NCBI GenBank assembly: GCA_008828725.1
Contig: MEHQ01003775.1
Coordinates: forward strand, 123,735 to 187,734
DNA length: 64,000 nucleotides
Reading direction: 5' to 3'
Source: Saccharina japonica
Taxonomy: Eukaryota > Sar > Phaeophyceae > Laminariales > Laminariaceae
Shown here: positions 1 through 11,823 of the stretch, piece by piece
Position numbering within the stretch: the stretch's first letter is position 1
Layout of the letters: each line of letters starts with the position of its first letter
Made by a program: the position numbers and the translations under genes
The notes under the pieces: generated by a model
Databases searched by the model: none
Told to the model about the DNA's origin: nothing
What the model saw: the letters and a program-made list of their open reading frames with translations, nothing else

Positions 1-173
1 GTTGTTGTTATTGCTGCTGTAGATGGGTTATATAAGGACAACTACTATTACGCGACGTAAGGCACACGCAAGGTGAGGACTTCCAGAAGCGTCTAAAAAC
101 ACAAGAACGAAAAAGGAACACGAGTAGTAACCCACAGCAGAGCAGCAGCAGCTATTTCGTACTGCTGTTTCGT

Positions 174-215
174 GTGTTGCCACTGCCACTACCACTACCG
201 CTACCACTACTACCA

Positions 216-294
<79 letters not shown>

Positions 295-314
295 CACTAC
301 TACTACTACTACTA

Positions 315-349
<35 letters not shown>

Positions 350-352
350 GCT
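174..352. repeat. TAC/CTA trinucleotide microsatellite
   Basis: About 170 bases of nearly pure ACT/TAC triplets with occasional ACC interruptions, best conserved between about 215 and 350. All six frames are open across it and give homopolymer-like peptides (poly-Tyr, poly-Leu, poly-Val), which are not treated as genes. Confidence 0.95.
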
Positions 353-1937
353 GTGCGTACTGTGCTGCTGTGTATTCACACTACTGTTGTAGTGGGCTGT
401 TGTAGTGGGTGGATGGATCGATTGGTGAGTGTGTCGATCGGTTGGTGCGTACGTGGGTCGGTGGGTCGGTGTGGGTGGGTCGGTTCGCACGTGGATGACT
501 GCGTTCGTACCTGTTCGTCGTGGCCGGCCCCGTTTTTTTGTTTTGTATTGTGTTTGTCTGCTACAAGGGCTCCGCGTGGATGCCGGCATATTATAGTGTG
601 TCAATTTACCTGATCAATGGATCGCGTTATAGCGTGTGGGTCGTGGCCCAGTTATTATTTTGAGTTATTGTTTTTGTTTGCTATACCGGCCCTGCCCTGG
701 CATAGTTCGGGGTACCACTACTTATATATGTATAAAACAGCAGTGTGTGTTGTCTTCACAGGAAACCCGTTCTTTCTACTGTACCCTGTAATGCGTTTTA
801 CAACCTAACTGCAGCAGTACATACATGTAATGGTATGGCCAGTCATATCACATACACCCATTGTCCTGATCCCTAATCTTAGAGCGATACAAATTGTAAT
901 GTGGTCACAGACTGTGAGACAGAGAAAACCCAAACAAATTAAACGTAAATGATTGGGTAAAGGAAGCGAAATGTCAACTTACCGGATACGAGAACACATC
1001 GACACGAGCCAAACCAAAGAGTAAGGACGAAAAGACAATAAAACGAATTATGAAATGCACGGAGTCAGAAGCACCCCTAGAAAAAAAGCATGCGTGCCCA
1101 AGAGAACAGATAACTGCTGCACGGGCGAAGCAACACGAAGGAGAGGAAGACACCGGCCTAGAAGTACGTACTATTATTAATGATGTAGGAGGTACTGTAC
1201 GTAAATGTTCGACCAGCAGGTGGCAGCATGGTAAAAAATGAAAGGAGAGTTCGTATATATCTACGTGCACAATGTTTATTGTCATTAGTTTCCTTCTTCG
1301 TCTAGACAATAAACGCTTTGTCCGCAGTCCTCGGCTTTAGATGAAGCTGCAGCAATGCAGTTTGTTGCTTCTGTTTTTTTTGCTGCTGCAGCTGCTGCTG
1401 TGCATTATGTTGACGCTGTGCTGCTGGCGAGGTAACCCGTTTTTCTTGCGTCGCCTTTACTATATTAAGACCACTCCGTAGGAAAGCCTTGTATAATAGA
1501 TAGATTCGCCGATGGCATTGTGTATCGGGCTTACCGTATTATTAATAGTTGATAATTTCTCTCGGCATAGATTGTTGAGCGCAGTGAACTCGTAGAACTC
1601 CTAGATTGGGAAACCTCAGGCCGCCCAGATGCTATTTTAAACACCCAAGATAGCACACCTAGCTACTCAACTTGAATGTGCCCGAACGTAACCCCTTGGG
1701 TTGTTGAAGATGTGGACCAGAACACTGATGCATTGTGTCTTATTAGCAGCCGTCTACATAAAAAACAGAGTGGACGATCACCAGGACAGGTAGGTAAGGT
1801 ATTCTAGCTCCACTGTCGTACGAATGCTGCCTTGAATTGGAACCCGTCAACCAATTTGTATCCCCCTGTGATCGAGCCGCGCCCGTTGTTACAGTTGATA
1901 TCGCTTACTACAGTAGTAACCATCTATCTGTGAACGG
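353..1937. other. No gene recognised
   Basis: G/T-rich sequence follows the microsatellite, with short CTG-rich patches near 1,340-1,425. The open frames are short, have no recognisable domain and no matching copy in the window. I see no RNA gene here. Confidence 0.5.
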
Positions 1938-2315
1938 TACTTTTTTTTGTGGGTTCTGCCGATGGCTGTACTGAAAGAACCAAGGCGACAATTCACACGC
2001 CGGTTGTGTCCAACAATGCCCTGAGTGAAAATGGAAATTCGCGTTCGCGTCGATTTTTATATTTTTCAGTTTTGCTTTAGTTATAGCCTTGAAAGGCTAT
2101 TTTTGGTAAGGATTCAAATGGCCAATTTTCAATATACTTAATTCGGCTGGCTCAGGAAACCATATTCTAGACCCGATATTATTGAAAATGTGTTCCCGGA
2201 GGATTGTGGTGATAGCTATACGATCATCATACAAGTTGTATTGTAGTAAAATATCCATTTTTGATGGCGCTGAAAAATTTTCCGTTTTGGGGTTTTCCTT
2301 ACTGTCAGTAAGGAA
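1938..2315 (+). repeat. Inverted duplicate pair, copy 1 (0.4 kb)
   Basis: This segment is a diverged reverse complement of about 5,140-5,548. Shared landmarks in order are CTGCCGAT, CACACGCCG, TGTCCAAC, AATGGCCAATTTTCAAT, TTTTTGATGGC and TCCTTACTG. One frame keeps similar residues in both copies, so an old coding exon is possible, but neither copy has a convincing open frame. No terminal repeats or target duplications were found. Confidence 0.7.
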
Positions 2316-2628
2316 AAAAAACGAAAACGGAAAAGACCACTCATAACATTCCCGAAAGCAGAAAACCACGGAAACAAAGGAAACCTATGCGCAAAGTGTA
2401 ACTGTTTGGCAGCTCTTGTATCTTTGGTTGTGTTTATGTCCCCATCGTTTCTATTTTCTTCACCATTATTTGTACTCCTATTAAGAACCTTCGCCGTCAA
2501 TTTGTTTCCTATTTGTTCCTATTATATTTATTTCGACCCTCTATCATCTCCATGACTACTTGCTTCAATCTGGCCCTACCGCCGTGGGGGCGGGAGGGCC
2601 ACTTATTCCCTAGTAATACATATCAGGC

Positions 2629-2671
2629 CCATACATACATACATGCATACATACATACATACATACATACC
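2629..2671. repeat. CATA tetranucleotide microsatellite
   Basis: About ten CATA units with one CATG interruption. Confidence 0.9.
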
Positions 2672-2843
2672 TGGTACCAGTACATACTACAGTAATATCG
2701 GTGGTTCTCTAATCTGTACCAAGTCTCTCGTGAGGGTGTGTGTCAAGTTCACGCTGCGGGCATTGGAACGGAACCAATGTAAAATGATTTTTCCAGAAAA
2801 CGTGGTGCTGATTGGATATCGAGAAAAGTTATGCGAACAGACA

Positions 2844-4065
2844 CTTGAGCTACTGTAGATCGATCAGAGGAGTCGAAATTTACCGTACCATTCGGAGGCT
2901 TGGTCATCCAAGACAACTGTCGGCGGTACTCGTTAGCAACCCGGTCGATATTATAGTGGGGAGAGCGATACGGTAAGATTGGGTGGTCGAGATACTTAGG
3001 GGGTAGCAGCAGGCTGCCATACAGGTATCTGGCCAGGGGAGGAATATCTCGCTTCAACGACTCAGAAAACGACAACGACGATACAATTCGAAAGATATAT
3101 ATAAAGCTGTTACAAAAGACTAATTGCTACTGTAGTTATAAGTAACTCCTTACTGTAAACAGCTGCTTGTGCCCGGTCCCCATACCTGAAGGAGGAAAAT
3201 AGGTACGAGCACACCACCACCGTGTTGAGTGTGCGGCCAATGCGGCGACCACCCCCAGTAGTGCCATGAATCATCAAATAAAATGCAAAATGTCTCTACT
3301 CCTCTAGAAGGAGAGTTATGCCCTCTGCAATGTTCGACTGGCTTCGAGAACGCTCTAGGACAACGATCTCGCTTTCAATGCAGTTGTTAATAATTAAAGG
3401 CAAACATGCTGGGCATGAGTTTCCCCAATACTCGGTTCGTCTGGTTGTGTAGCGGTTACACCAGGTTGCCACAGTGTCTGCTCCCAACGATGATTCAATC
3501 TACTGCAAGTGTTTGGTTGAGGGAGGCCGTTCGCCACGGCCGGTGGTACCGCCCGTACGTCGTTGTGTTCTTCGGACATTTTCAACCTGCTTGATGCTGT
3601 GTCGTTTAGACGTGTGCTTACCTTACAGGAGTAGCACCTTAATGTGCTGACCCCCCTCGCTTAAGGAGCTCCATACACCACTCAAAACTGGCTCCCCAAA
3701 ACTGTCTTTACAAAAACACTATTGTAACTCCATCCAGGGGATGGACGAACCTATGATACGATCTCCGTAGGTACGTGGCAAATGTTGTCGTCTAACACGA
3801 ACGGTGCTCCGGGTGGTTCATAAGTTGAGGATCTCCGCGCTGAATGTGTCGGTCAAAAACAAACACACACCTAACGTAATACGCATCGCTACTGCCTCCA
3901 AAAAATACTGCATAGACACGGCAGGCGTAATGCGGTGTGTGCACAGGGGAATCTGGCTTATATGCCGACGTAAGTGTTTTGGGTATCGTTGTCGGTCTCT
4001 CGTTACCCCAGGAGGATCCACTTGATTTTGTTACTGGGTCCTAGGTCCGCTTCTTCCTAAGCACA
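2844..4065 (+). repeat. Dispersed 1.2 kb repeat, copy 1
   Basis: Direct-orientation match to 61,720-62,900 over its whole length. It starts at CACTTGAGC and ends near GTTACTGGGTCC. The best-kept blocks include GTGGTTCATAAGTTGAGGA and TAATACGCATCGCTACTGC. Short frames are conserved on both strands, so coding content cannot be decided. This copy shows the uninterrupted site (about 4,045-4,065) where the second copy carries an inserted element. Confidence 0.8.
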
Positions 4066-5139
4066 CCACTATCTCTACAGACTCTTTGTCTCACTCAACT
4101 AGTCCTTGCGCTCTCCGCAGGTCGTCGGCATGTGGCGTACATAACTAGAGCAGTTTGTGTTACAGCGCAAACACGTACATCTACCTTATCACCGCGCTCG
4201 CGTGCGAATAGTTGGCTCATCTCGACGTTGCCGGAACTTGTTGCCGTTAAACGGGTATCCCAACGACATATCTACCTCGTTAGGATCGTCTGGTGTAGCC
4301 CCAGACTTAATTTATAAACGCCTTTCTATCATAAATGTATATACATATATACAAGGCTTTCCTTTGGAGGGGTTGTAAGATGTGAGTTGATTAATGCACG
4401 AATACAATTTGCTTGTGGTTGGGTTTGGGCTAGTCCGCCAAACCATTACAGTTGTATGGGGGATTACAGGAGTGTGGCGACAATGCGTTTCAATGTTACA
4501 ATACGGTTGGACTCACGGCTGACGTATTTATAATCGTCTTATTTCATACATTAAAAGCTTGCCGATACAGCGAACCATCCAAATGAGGGCGACGCGAGAA
4601 AAGTGCGCAGTACCTCAGCAGTAGCAAACCAGCAGCAAACCATACAAAGCGGCTGCCTATACTGCTGTGGTGGTCTTTGCTGGTACATGGACCAGCCGAC
4701 AGTGTGTACCACCAGCTGTTTTCATATAATCGGAGACAACAAAACACTCTGCCCTGGCACATAGGGGCGGTGTACGCATTGTATGATACTCGTACGCTGT
4801 AGAACGTACTTCGTACGGGTACGACTTGTTTACTTTGGATGAAGAAGTTAATGCCCGGCATTTGTTTTAGAAGGACTTCCGATGTATTTCCTGTAAAAAA
4901 AAAAACAAAGAGTGCCTCTTGCGCAAATGAAAAGTGCATAAACAAAAAAAAATGTCAACGGCAAGAAACTACGCTCGTAAAGCACTACCTCGTGGTCTAT
5001 GATCTGCACAGCAGCAGCAGCAACAGCAACAACAACAGCAACAGCAACAGCAGCAGCTGCATCAGCACCGCAGTATGAACGCATACGAGCACGAAATACA
5101 TCAGGTTGGTCCCGGCAGCTGCACTCCTTCCGCCCGAGC
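4066..5139. other. No gene recognised; one CAG/CAA repeat
   Basis: No domain or duplicated coding block is visible. A polyglutamine-type CAG/CAA tract lies at about 5,008-5,058 inside a short open frame with no other support. Confidence 0.5.
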
Positions 5140-5548
5140 TACTGGCAGTAAGGAAAAAGCACAGAAACGGAAATTCCAGTAAGACAAAATCCCAGAAACG
5201 GAATGTTTTTCAGTGCCATCAAAAATGAATATTTTTCACCAAAACAAGTTGCATGATAATCGTATAGCCTATCACTACATTTGGCCGTGGTGATATTTTG
5301 AATATCGTGTTTAGAATGTGATTTTCATAGCCTTTGGGAAATAAATGCATTGAAAATTGGCCATTTGGAATCCTATACGAAATCTGCCTTCGAAGGTGGA
5401 TATTAAACAAAGAAGACCTGGGGGAAAAAAAAGACGCAAACATGAGTTTTCATTTTTACTCACGGCACCGTTGGACACCAACGGCGTGTGATTTGTTGTC
5501 TTCGCTCTCTCAGTAAAGGTATCGGCAGGATAGAAAAACACAGGTATA
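5140..5548 (-). repeat. Inverted duplicate pair, copy 2 (0.4 kb)
   Basis: Reverse-complement partner of 1,938-2,315. It keeps CACACGCCG, TGTCCAAC and the AATGGCCAATTTTCAAT block. Confidence 0.7.
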
Positions 5549-6117
5549 ACTTTCATGCGGACCCCTGAACCTATACGTTGCCTCCACTTGATTAACTCGT
5601 CTCAACCAAAGTCGCAAAGAGACCAAAAATGTTATCGTGTGACACTTGATTGAACACTGATATAGGGGTCGTGGTAATTGCATGGTTTCATCCTTCGCGT
5701 TTAGCTAACGATCCTGACTTGGAAACACAGGAGTGACCCAAAACCTCTACCAGGGTGTACTTTATACAATAAATGTTTTGTTTTACATAACAAACCGGGG
5801 CCGCACGCAGAGCTTATCTAGCGGAACCTCAACATTATCCGATCAGTGGTCCCAAGTATCAACTCGCGTGTCAAGCAACCGCCGCGATCGGGTGGTGGCG
5901 ACTTTCTTGGGCCAGGTTCACTACCTCGATAACCAAAACGTAACACAATCACGGTCGGGAAAATAATCAGGTCTCGGAAAAGTCGAATAGGTCGTGAAAG
6001 CTGACCATCTCGCTAAGTATCACACTAAATTGTCGCGATTGGATTTGCGACTGCCTAAAATGTTCTCCTGTCTTTCGCGTAGTCTTTACAGCAAGACGTT
6101 CGCGTAAAATGGAGATC

Positions 6118-7110
6118 CTAAGCCGTTCGAAATAAACAAAAAGGTGCCAATTTTGTTCGGATGCAAGTTTCATCTGATTGAGTCACGACTTTACTGCAAT
6201 TGAGGTCGTCATGCACCATTTTTACTACAGCACTGTCTGAAAAGACTGCAGTCAACAAGGTGTTGTTGCACGTGTTGGGATGATACCACACCCAATACCT
6301 TGGAATTGACCAGCTTGACAAGTTCTTCTGTATCTATCCTCTACACAAAACGTCCACCTACCTTCAAGTCGCATCAAACATGAAATTGGCGTATGTTCTT
6401 ACTCACAGAGCCGTTACATGTTGAAGTTTGGTACTGAATATGCCGTTTGATGAGCAGTGGATGTGCCGCTAAGCGAATAACATTGGCACAAGGAGACAGC
6501 TGAGTCCTTCGCCGGGAAGAGTAAGCGTTCACTGTGAACGCAGAGGAGATTAAGTGCTGGAATACCCCAAGTTCGTCATATTCTTACTGGAACCCCTGTA
6601 CTGGCGTTGATCGTTTTCGAGCGATAAACCATAGTACGACTAGAACGTGCACCCTTATACCTGATCCACCACTGTTTTACAAATACCCATCATTCAGTGG
6701 ATCCGAGCTCATTCTCAACGTCTCGGTAGCAGGCCCCGAAGACGCTAATCGTCCTGATGACAGCACTCGTCGGACGGTCTGAGCCAAGTCTCCATCCCTC
6801 AGACAACCTAAAATCGAAAGACAGCTCAACTTACTTAGACAACCCGCGTACTGAGGAACCCCTCGACAAAACATTTGAATTCCACGTTCGTGGACCGCAA
6901 TATGACGGCTGAAATAGTCCCTGCTTTAGATCCGTCCATGTAGTTTACTGCTGCTTTCAAAAGTCCTGGAACATATTTCATCCAGGGAGGTACTGACTAC
7001 ATAGCCGATGCCCACTGAACAGGCGACGTCCTTGAGACCTAGCTCAGTCACGGTTCGAGGCCATTCTTGTAGCACTGTTTGTATCGCTTTACCAAGGAAA
7101 CCCAAACGCA
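6118..7110 (-). pseudogene. Unknown gene downstream of EsV-1-7, duplicated and broken
   Basis: On the minus strand, three blocks line up in protein space with 31,660-32,690 (+). The first block (about 7,105-6,960) has L-G-F, then I-Q-x-V-L-Q-E, then L-K-x-V-A-C-S-x-G-I-G-x-V-V-S. The second (about 6,860-6,680) has D-L-A-Q-T and L-S-S-x-R-L-A-S. The third (about 6,290-6,130) has V-V-x-M-x-H-D-D and V-T-x-S-D. Matches at residue level between copies that differ at many bases suggest an old coding sequence, probably several exons. Both copies have stops, so no intact product is predicted. The family is not recognised. It lies downstream of, and in the same orientation as, the EsV-1-7 pseudogene. 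Confidence 0.5.
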
Positions 7111-7429
7111 TCCAATCTTAGCGGTATCATACCTCTCATGTAATTTGGACTACCTTCGGCCCAAACAGCTTTGTATCGCTAAAGCTCCAGTGCCCAATAT
7201 AAGGCAACTCCTGATACCGCATACGCGACACTTAAGGAACGGCAGCCGCTACGGTACCACCTACAGGAAATGGGGACGGGTGTTGTCGACAAGGCCTTAA
7301 TATGCTCCGGCAATCGAATGCATCCGGAAACCACAGAATTGGAAACACCCAAACGTCAAGGTTCACTATACCTATCATTCCAAAGATACAATCCGGTTTA
7401 ACATGCACTGAGGGCCCCAATTCTGGACC

Positions 7430-9022
7430 CTATGATGAGTTACGGCTACTTCTCCCTCTGCTAGCACGCCCGACAGTGCAGACCAGCCCCCCCTCGAGGA
7501 GGCCGTGGTTGTGGCAGTGGGTAGGCTGCTCCCCGTTCAGTCCACAGCGCGAAACACGGCGACAGCCCTTGACCTTGCACAAGGCTTCGAAGTTGATGAC
7601 CGGACCGCCAAAGATATCGCCCTTATGGTGCAGACACGTTGTGGCCTCACCGTCGGTCAGGACACCCCACCCAGGTCGTTTAAGGCAGGAGGTGTGTGAG
7701 CATTGCTCGATAAGAGCGTTTGTCATGTGATTATCAGTATGTTGCTTGCAGTAGGCCGCCGCCTTGCTGCTATCAGCGCTCGAACGTATTCTTGCTGTGC
7801 AGGCGACATGCAAGCAACGCCTGCTGCGGACATGAACCATGCCAGCATCAGCATGTTGCTTGCAGTACGTCGCCGTCTTGCTGCCCTCAACATTAAAGCT
7901 CGGGTTGGTTGTGCAGGAATCGTGTAAGCACCGTTTGCTATGGACATCAACCATGCCTTCCTCGGCATGTTGCTTACAGTACGCCGGCGTCTTGCTGCCC
8001 TCGATATTAAAGCTCGGTTAGGTTGTACAGGAGTCGTGTAAACACCGTTTTCTTACGATATCGACCATGCCTTCCTCAGCATGTTGCGCACAGTACGCAG
8101 GCGTCTTACTGCCCTCGGTATTGAAGCTTGGCTTCGTTGTACAGGCGGCATGTAAGCAACGCCTGCTATGGACATTAACCATGCCATTATCAGCATGTTG
8201 CTTGCAGTACACCAGCGTCTTGCTGCCCTCAACATTAAAGCCTGGGTTCGTCGTGCAGGCGGCATGTAAGCAACTCCTACTTCTAACGTTCACCATTCCA
8301 TGCTAAGCATGTTGTTTGCAGTACGCCGACGTCTTGGTGCCCTCAGTATTAAAGCTCGGCTGTACGGTGCAACAGGCATGTGAACAACGCCTGCTTATGA
8401 CGTTAACCATGCCGTCCTCAGGATGTTGCTTACAGTATGCCGGCGTCTTGCTATTCTCGACATTGTAGCTTGATCGCCTGGTTCAGCATCTATTCGAGCA
8501 GCGCTTGCCTCTGACCCCAACCATACCGTCCATGGATGTTTCTCACAGTACACCGCCGTCTGGCTGTCCTCAGCGCTGAAGGCCGCCCTCTTCTTGCACG
8601 TGGCATGCGAACAAAGTCCCATCCTCACAAAACATTTCGACTGCGGTGAAATTCCTGGGCCAGCCAAGGACAAAAGGGGGCGCGAGAAAAACGGATTTCG
8701 GTCAAGATATGTAAACCTTCCGATTTATGAAACTAACAGCAAGTCGCGACGAGTTTAGGGGCGCGCAAACGTGACCCTTCTCCAGTTGTATTGAGTACCT
8801 CAACGACGTTGACATGCATGTACACCGGCCGCACACCCCTAAAATATACTGAAAATATATACTGATCATATACACCTACAGACAAGACGACACTTGAATG
8901 TTGCGTTACTCATGCCTACGCACCGTTCCGATACTGTACTGCGGGCGACTTTGAAAAGGGCTGAAAGCCATACACGTACCTTATTGAAAACCAAAATGGT
9001 TGGAACCCAGTCGTGAAATCAT
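7430..9022 (-). pseudogene. EsV-1-7 repeat protein pseudogene, two exons
   Basis: Exon 1 runs from 9,022 to 8,980 (43 nt). The intron is 8,979-8,655 with donor GTACGT and acceptor CCCAG. Exon 2 runs down to 7,430. Exon 2 encodes tandem modules of C-x4-C-x16-C-x2-H joined by G-M-V-x-V linkers, then the conserved divergent C-terminal modules (starting CSHTSC) and a basic tail. Defects seen: exon 1 ends with an in-frame TAA just before the donor; a one-base deletion follows the first module near 8,535; a TGA replaces the residue after the paired cysteine in the next module; a TAG lies near 8,297; a TAA replaces Asn near 8,017. Exon lengths, phase and flanks match the intact gene at 29.5 kb, which fixes the start. 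The EsV-1-7 family is known from Ectocarpus and its virus; this copy is dead by these breaks. Confidence 0.88.
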
Positions 9023-9483
9023 GTAATGTGTACCATCAACTTCTTTAGCCGGGCAGTTCTAAGTCATCCATTGTTTCTGCACAACGAGCAGCAGCCCCGT
9101 GCACTGCTATTAACATGCCTCTAGAATGAAATACCGTATGGCAGCAATGTCATACTGGGCACAAACGCGGGTACAGTGACCACACATCCCCGCACTACCT
9201 CGTCATGAGGACAGTGTCATCGCCAGGCTCTTTTTAGGAATGGAGTACATATCGTGGTTCTGATGGGCGACCTCACCTGTGATAACGTTCGAGACACTCC
9301 CCCGTGAAAAAGTATGTTTGGACTCAGCAACAGCGCTTGATGAAGTCAATCAACGGCATTTACAACTAACAGTGCGCAGTGAAACCACCTAGCCGGACCA
9401 GTTAACAACACCGTCACTTGGAGCAAGAGCTCTGCAGCCCTTTCCGGCATCTGCCATCCCTATATCACCAAAACACGGTCGGC
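9023..9483. other. No gene recognised
   Basis: Upstream of the EsV-1-7 pseudogene start. The part next to the start may still belong to the segmental duplication, but I could not follow clear similarity further out. Confidence 0.4.
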
Positions 9484-9836
9484 TATACTCTACGATGGTT
9501 TCGTCGCACGCATGGGAGGGGAGCGGCTGCCGGGGAGGGTCGTGTTTAACGAGATGGTCGGTTGTAAGGGCTACTCATTTGGGCAGGAACAATTATGAAT
9601 GGGGCGCCTCGAGGGGCACCCCAAGACTATCGGCACCAGGTCAGCAGGGTGATGCTAGGCCGCGCGGACTGTCGGTCGGTTGTTCTGCGCGGTGGAAGAC
9701 GGAACAGACGCTTGTATGAGGAACTAACATGACGCGGAGAGGAGTGATGCAGGCAAGCGGCACGCGACAGCTGCGGGTGCAACTGCGACACGGACCGTTG
9801 ACACCAATGTACCCAGTGCGCGACAGCGGCTAAAAA
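9484..9836 (+). mobile_element. LINE 3' end fragment (non-LTR retrotransposon)
   Basis: The plus strand encodes, with stops and frame changes, the C-terminal tail of a LINE polyprotein. One block reads A-R-M-G-G-E-R-L-P-G-R-V-V-F, followed by S-F-G-Q-E; another ends in H-A-T-A-A-G-A-T-A-T-R-T-V-D-T-N. The same tail occurs at 26,230-26,640 on the minus strand, showing one family. Only the last few hundred bases are present, as expected for 5'-truncated LINE insertions. It abuts the left end of the large inverted repeat. Confidence 0.7.
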
Positions 9837-11823
9837 TATCTTATTCGGCTAAGGCTTGTGGTTTATTGCGATAACAACAGGGAGCATAGGCCCTTAAAGG
9901 GTATATATTGTAAAGGTTTTGAAGCGGCGTTCCTCGGTGAGCACATAGTATTCATTTCTATATGTTCTTAAAAATAAATAAAACCCAACCGGGAATCTTA
10001 ACTCGTACACCATTGGCACGTGTCGCATGCAGTATATAAGGCTTCTTGGACGTTCGATGCAATAGGTCCGATGCACGGTAATTCATATAAATACGTAGTA
10101 CCAAATCAATTGGTATACTTGCTACGCGCCGGGTACTTGTACCCGGTGACGCACGTGTCTCCGGTGTGATATACCTCACCACACCCTTTAGAAGCCCTAG
10201 TATACACTATCCCAGAAACAAGACTGTTCAGAGCCTCCAAAACGCACAGTGTACTAGGACTCGGGTACCTGGGTACCCGGTGCTTTTCGTGTCCTCAGTG
10301 CGATGTCATCCACACAACGGAGTAGAGGTGTGCTTGTTGGACACACTGACAGCGTCTTCTAATGTTTACAGGGGTCAAGGGAGGTGTAGTGAGGGATTTC
10401 GAACCGGCGGCGTGTAAATCACCGCTTATCCTGGTCCGAATACCCGCGGAGAGCAGGGTGCTACTCGTACCGGAACGACTGCTGACAGGCCTGGGTACTA
10501 CCCGTCGAGTATCCGAGCAGTAAACCAACGGGGTACATAAATAATGAAAGTACATTACACTGTTCCGACAGAACAGATACTAGGTGTCGCGTGAAGCCAG
10601 CGCGTCACGATAGTGTTTACAAGGCACAAAGTATACACAACGAGACGCAACGTTCGTGCAACAGAAGCAGGTATATCGTAAGTGCCAATACGCCCGGATT
10701 CAGTACGCTGGAGACAATAAATCGAACTTTCATAGGTATGCTTAGTCTTTTAGTTTCTTCAGTCAGAGCTTTCGATTTTAATTTCCAACTATTGACTTGC
10801 TCGCGGCGTGCAGACAGAATAGAGTATGACGATTGCTATGTATATTTCATTTGCAGAATTATCGGCAGCTGCAGTCAGACTGGCAAACTGTCAGGGGCTG
10901 ACAGGTCTGCATACTCAGCTAGATATACTCGTACTCGTACAGTGTACAATATATAGAGCATGCTATCAAGTTGTCGTAGGCCTGATCGGCGGTTGTTCTT
11001 GGGTTCTCTTAGATTTTGCGGTACGGCGCTAGGAGCAAACGCGTAATTACTAATGCTATAGATATCCCTCTCGACTACAGGCAACCGGCCCAACCCCGTA
11101 CACAACAACATAGGTAAATCTCTATGGCGAAGCTGGGTCACATGTGCTATGAGCGGGCAGCCAACACTACTCAATCGACTCTACAGAGGGACTCCTACTG
11201 TGTACAATACTAAACTGTTTATGTTCCTGCTGCTGGTGTATTTCTAGCATGTCTAACGATGACGGCACGTCATAGCCAAGGGTAGCTCTCTTCGATGACG
11301 GCCCTATTAACAGGCCACGAGTACTGTGCGCGCTATTCATACTTATTATTGGTGCTGCTACTGCCACTTCTCGGCTGTCTGTTGACGACGAAAAAAGAAG
11401 TGCAACCACAGTAGTTATCGCTCTGCGATAACAACTGGCACTATAGCGGGCAGCCGGAACTATGGAGGGAGCACCTATGTATCTGAGTGAAACTGTACCG
11501 GGTACAACGTACCTATCTGCTCATGCTGCTGTAATTCTCGCCTGCCTATCGAACCCCAAACATGATGTTCACACAGTTATCGCTCTGTGACCTCCAGTGT
11601 CTACTCGCTCGGCTTACCACCAGGCATACACCTCCCCTAACAAGAGCCATAGTTGGTCAGAGCGCCCCAATTTGTCACCACGTGTCTTTTGTTGTTGATT
11701 TTCGCTTTATAAGGTGTGTGACTCACAACGGCCATTTGAAGCCCACTGAACCGTTCCCAAAGAGTGTTACCCTTTTAGGATGGTTCACTAATAATAGAAA
11801 TAATTACGAGATAAACGCCATTA

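Noticed and set aside
28..400. Long open frames of poly-Val, poly-Tyr, poly-Leu and poly-Ser
   Set aside because: They are translations of a TAC microsatellite in several frames on both strands, with no unique sequence or domain.
7703..8306. Plus-strand open frames with a repeated A-C-C-L-Q-Y pattern (also opposite the other EsV-1-7 arrays)
   Set aside because: They are antisense shadows of the 114-base EsV-1-7 repeats. The cysteine/histidine pattern makes sense only on the other strand.
10360..10440. tRNA-like GGTTCGAAATCCC box on the minus strand
   Set aside because: The T stem does not pair properly and no acceptor or anticodon arm fits around it.
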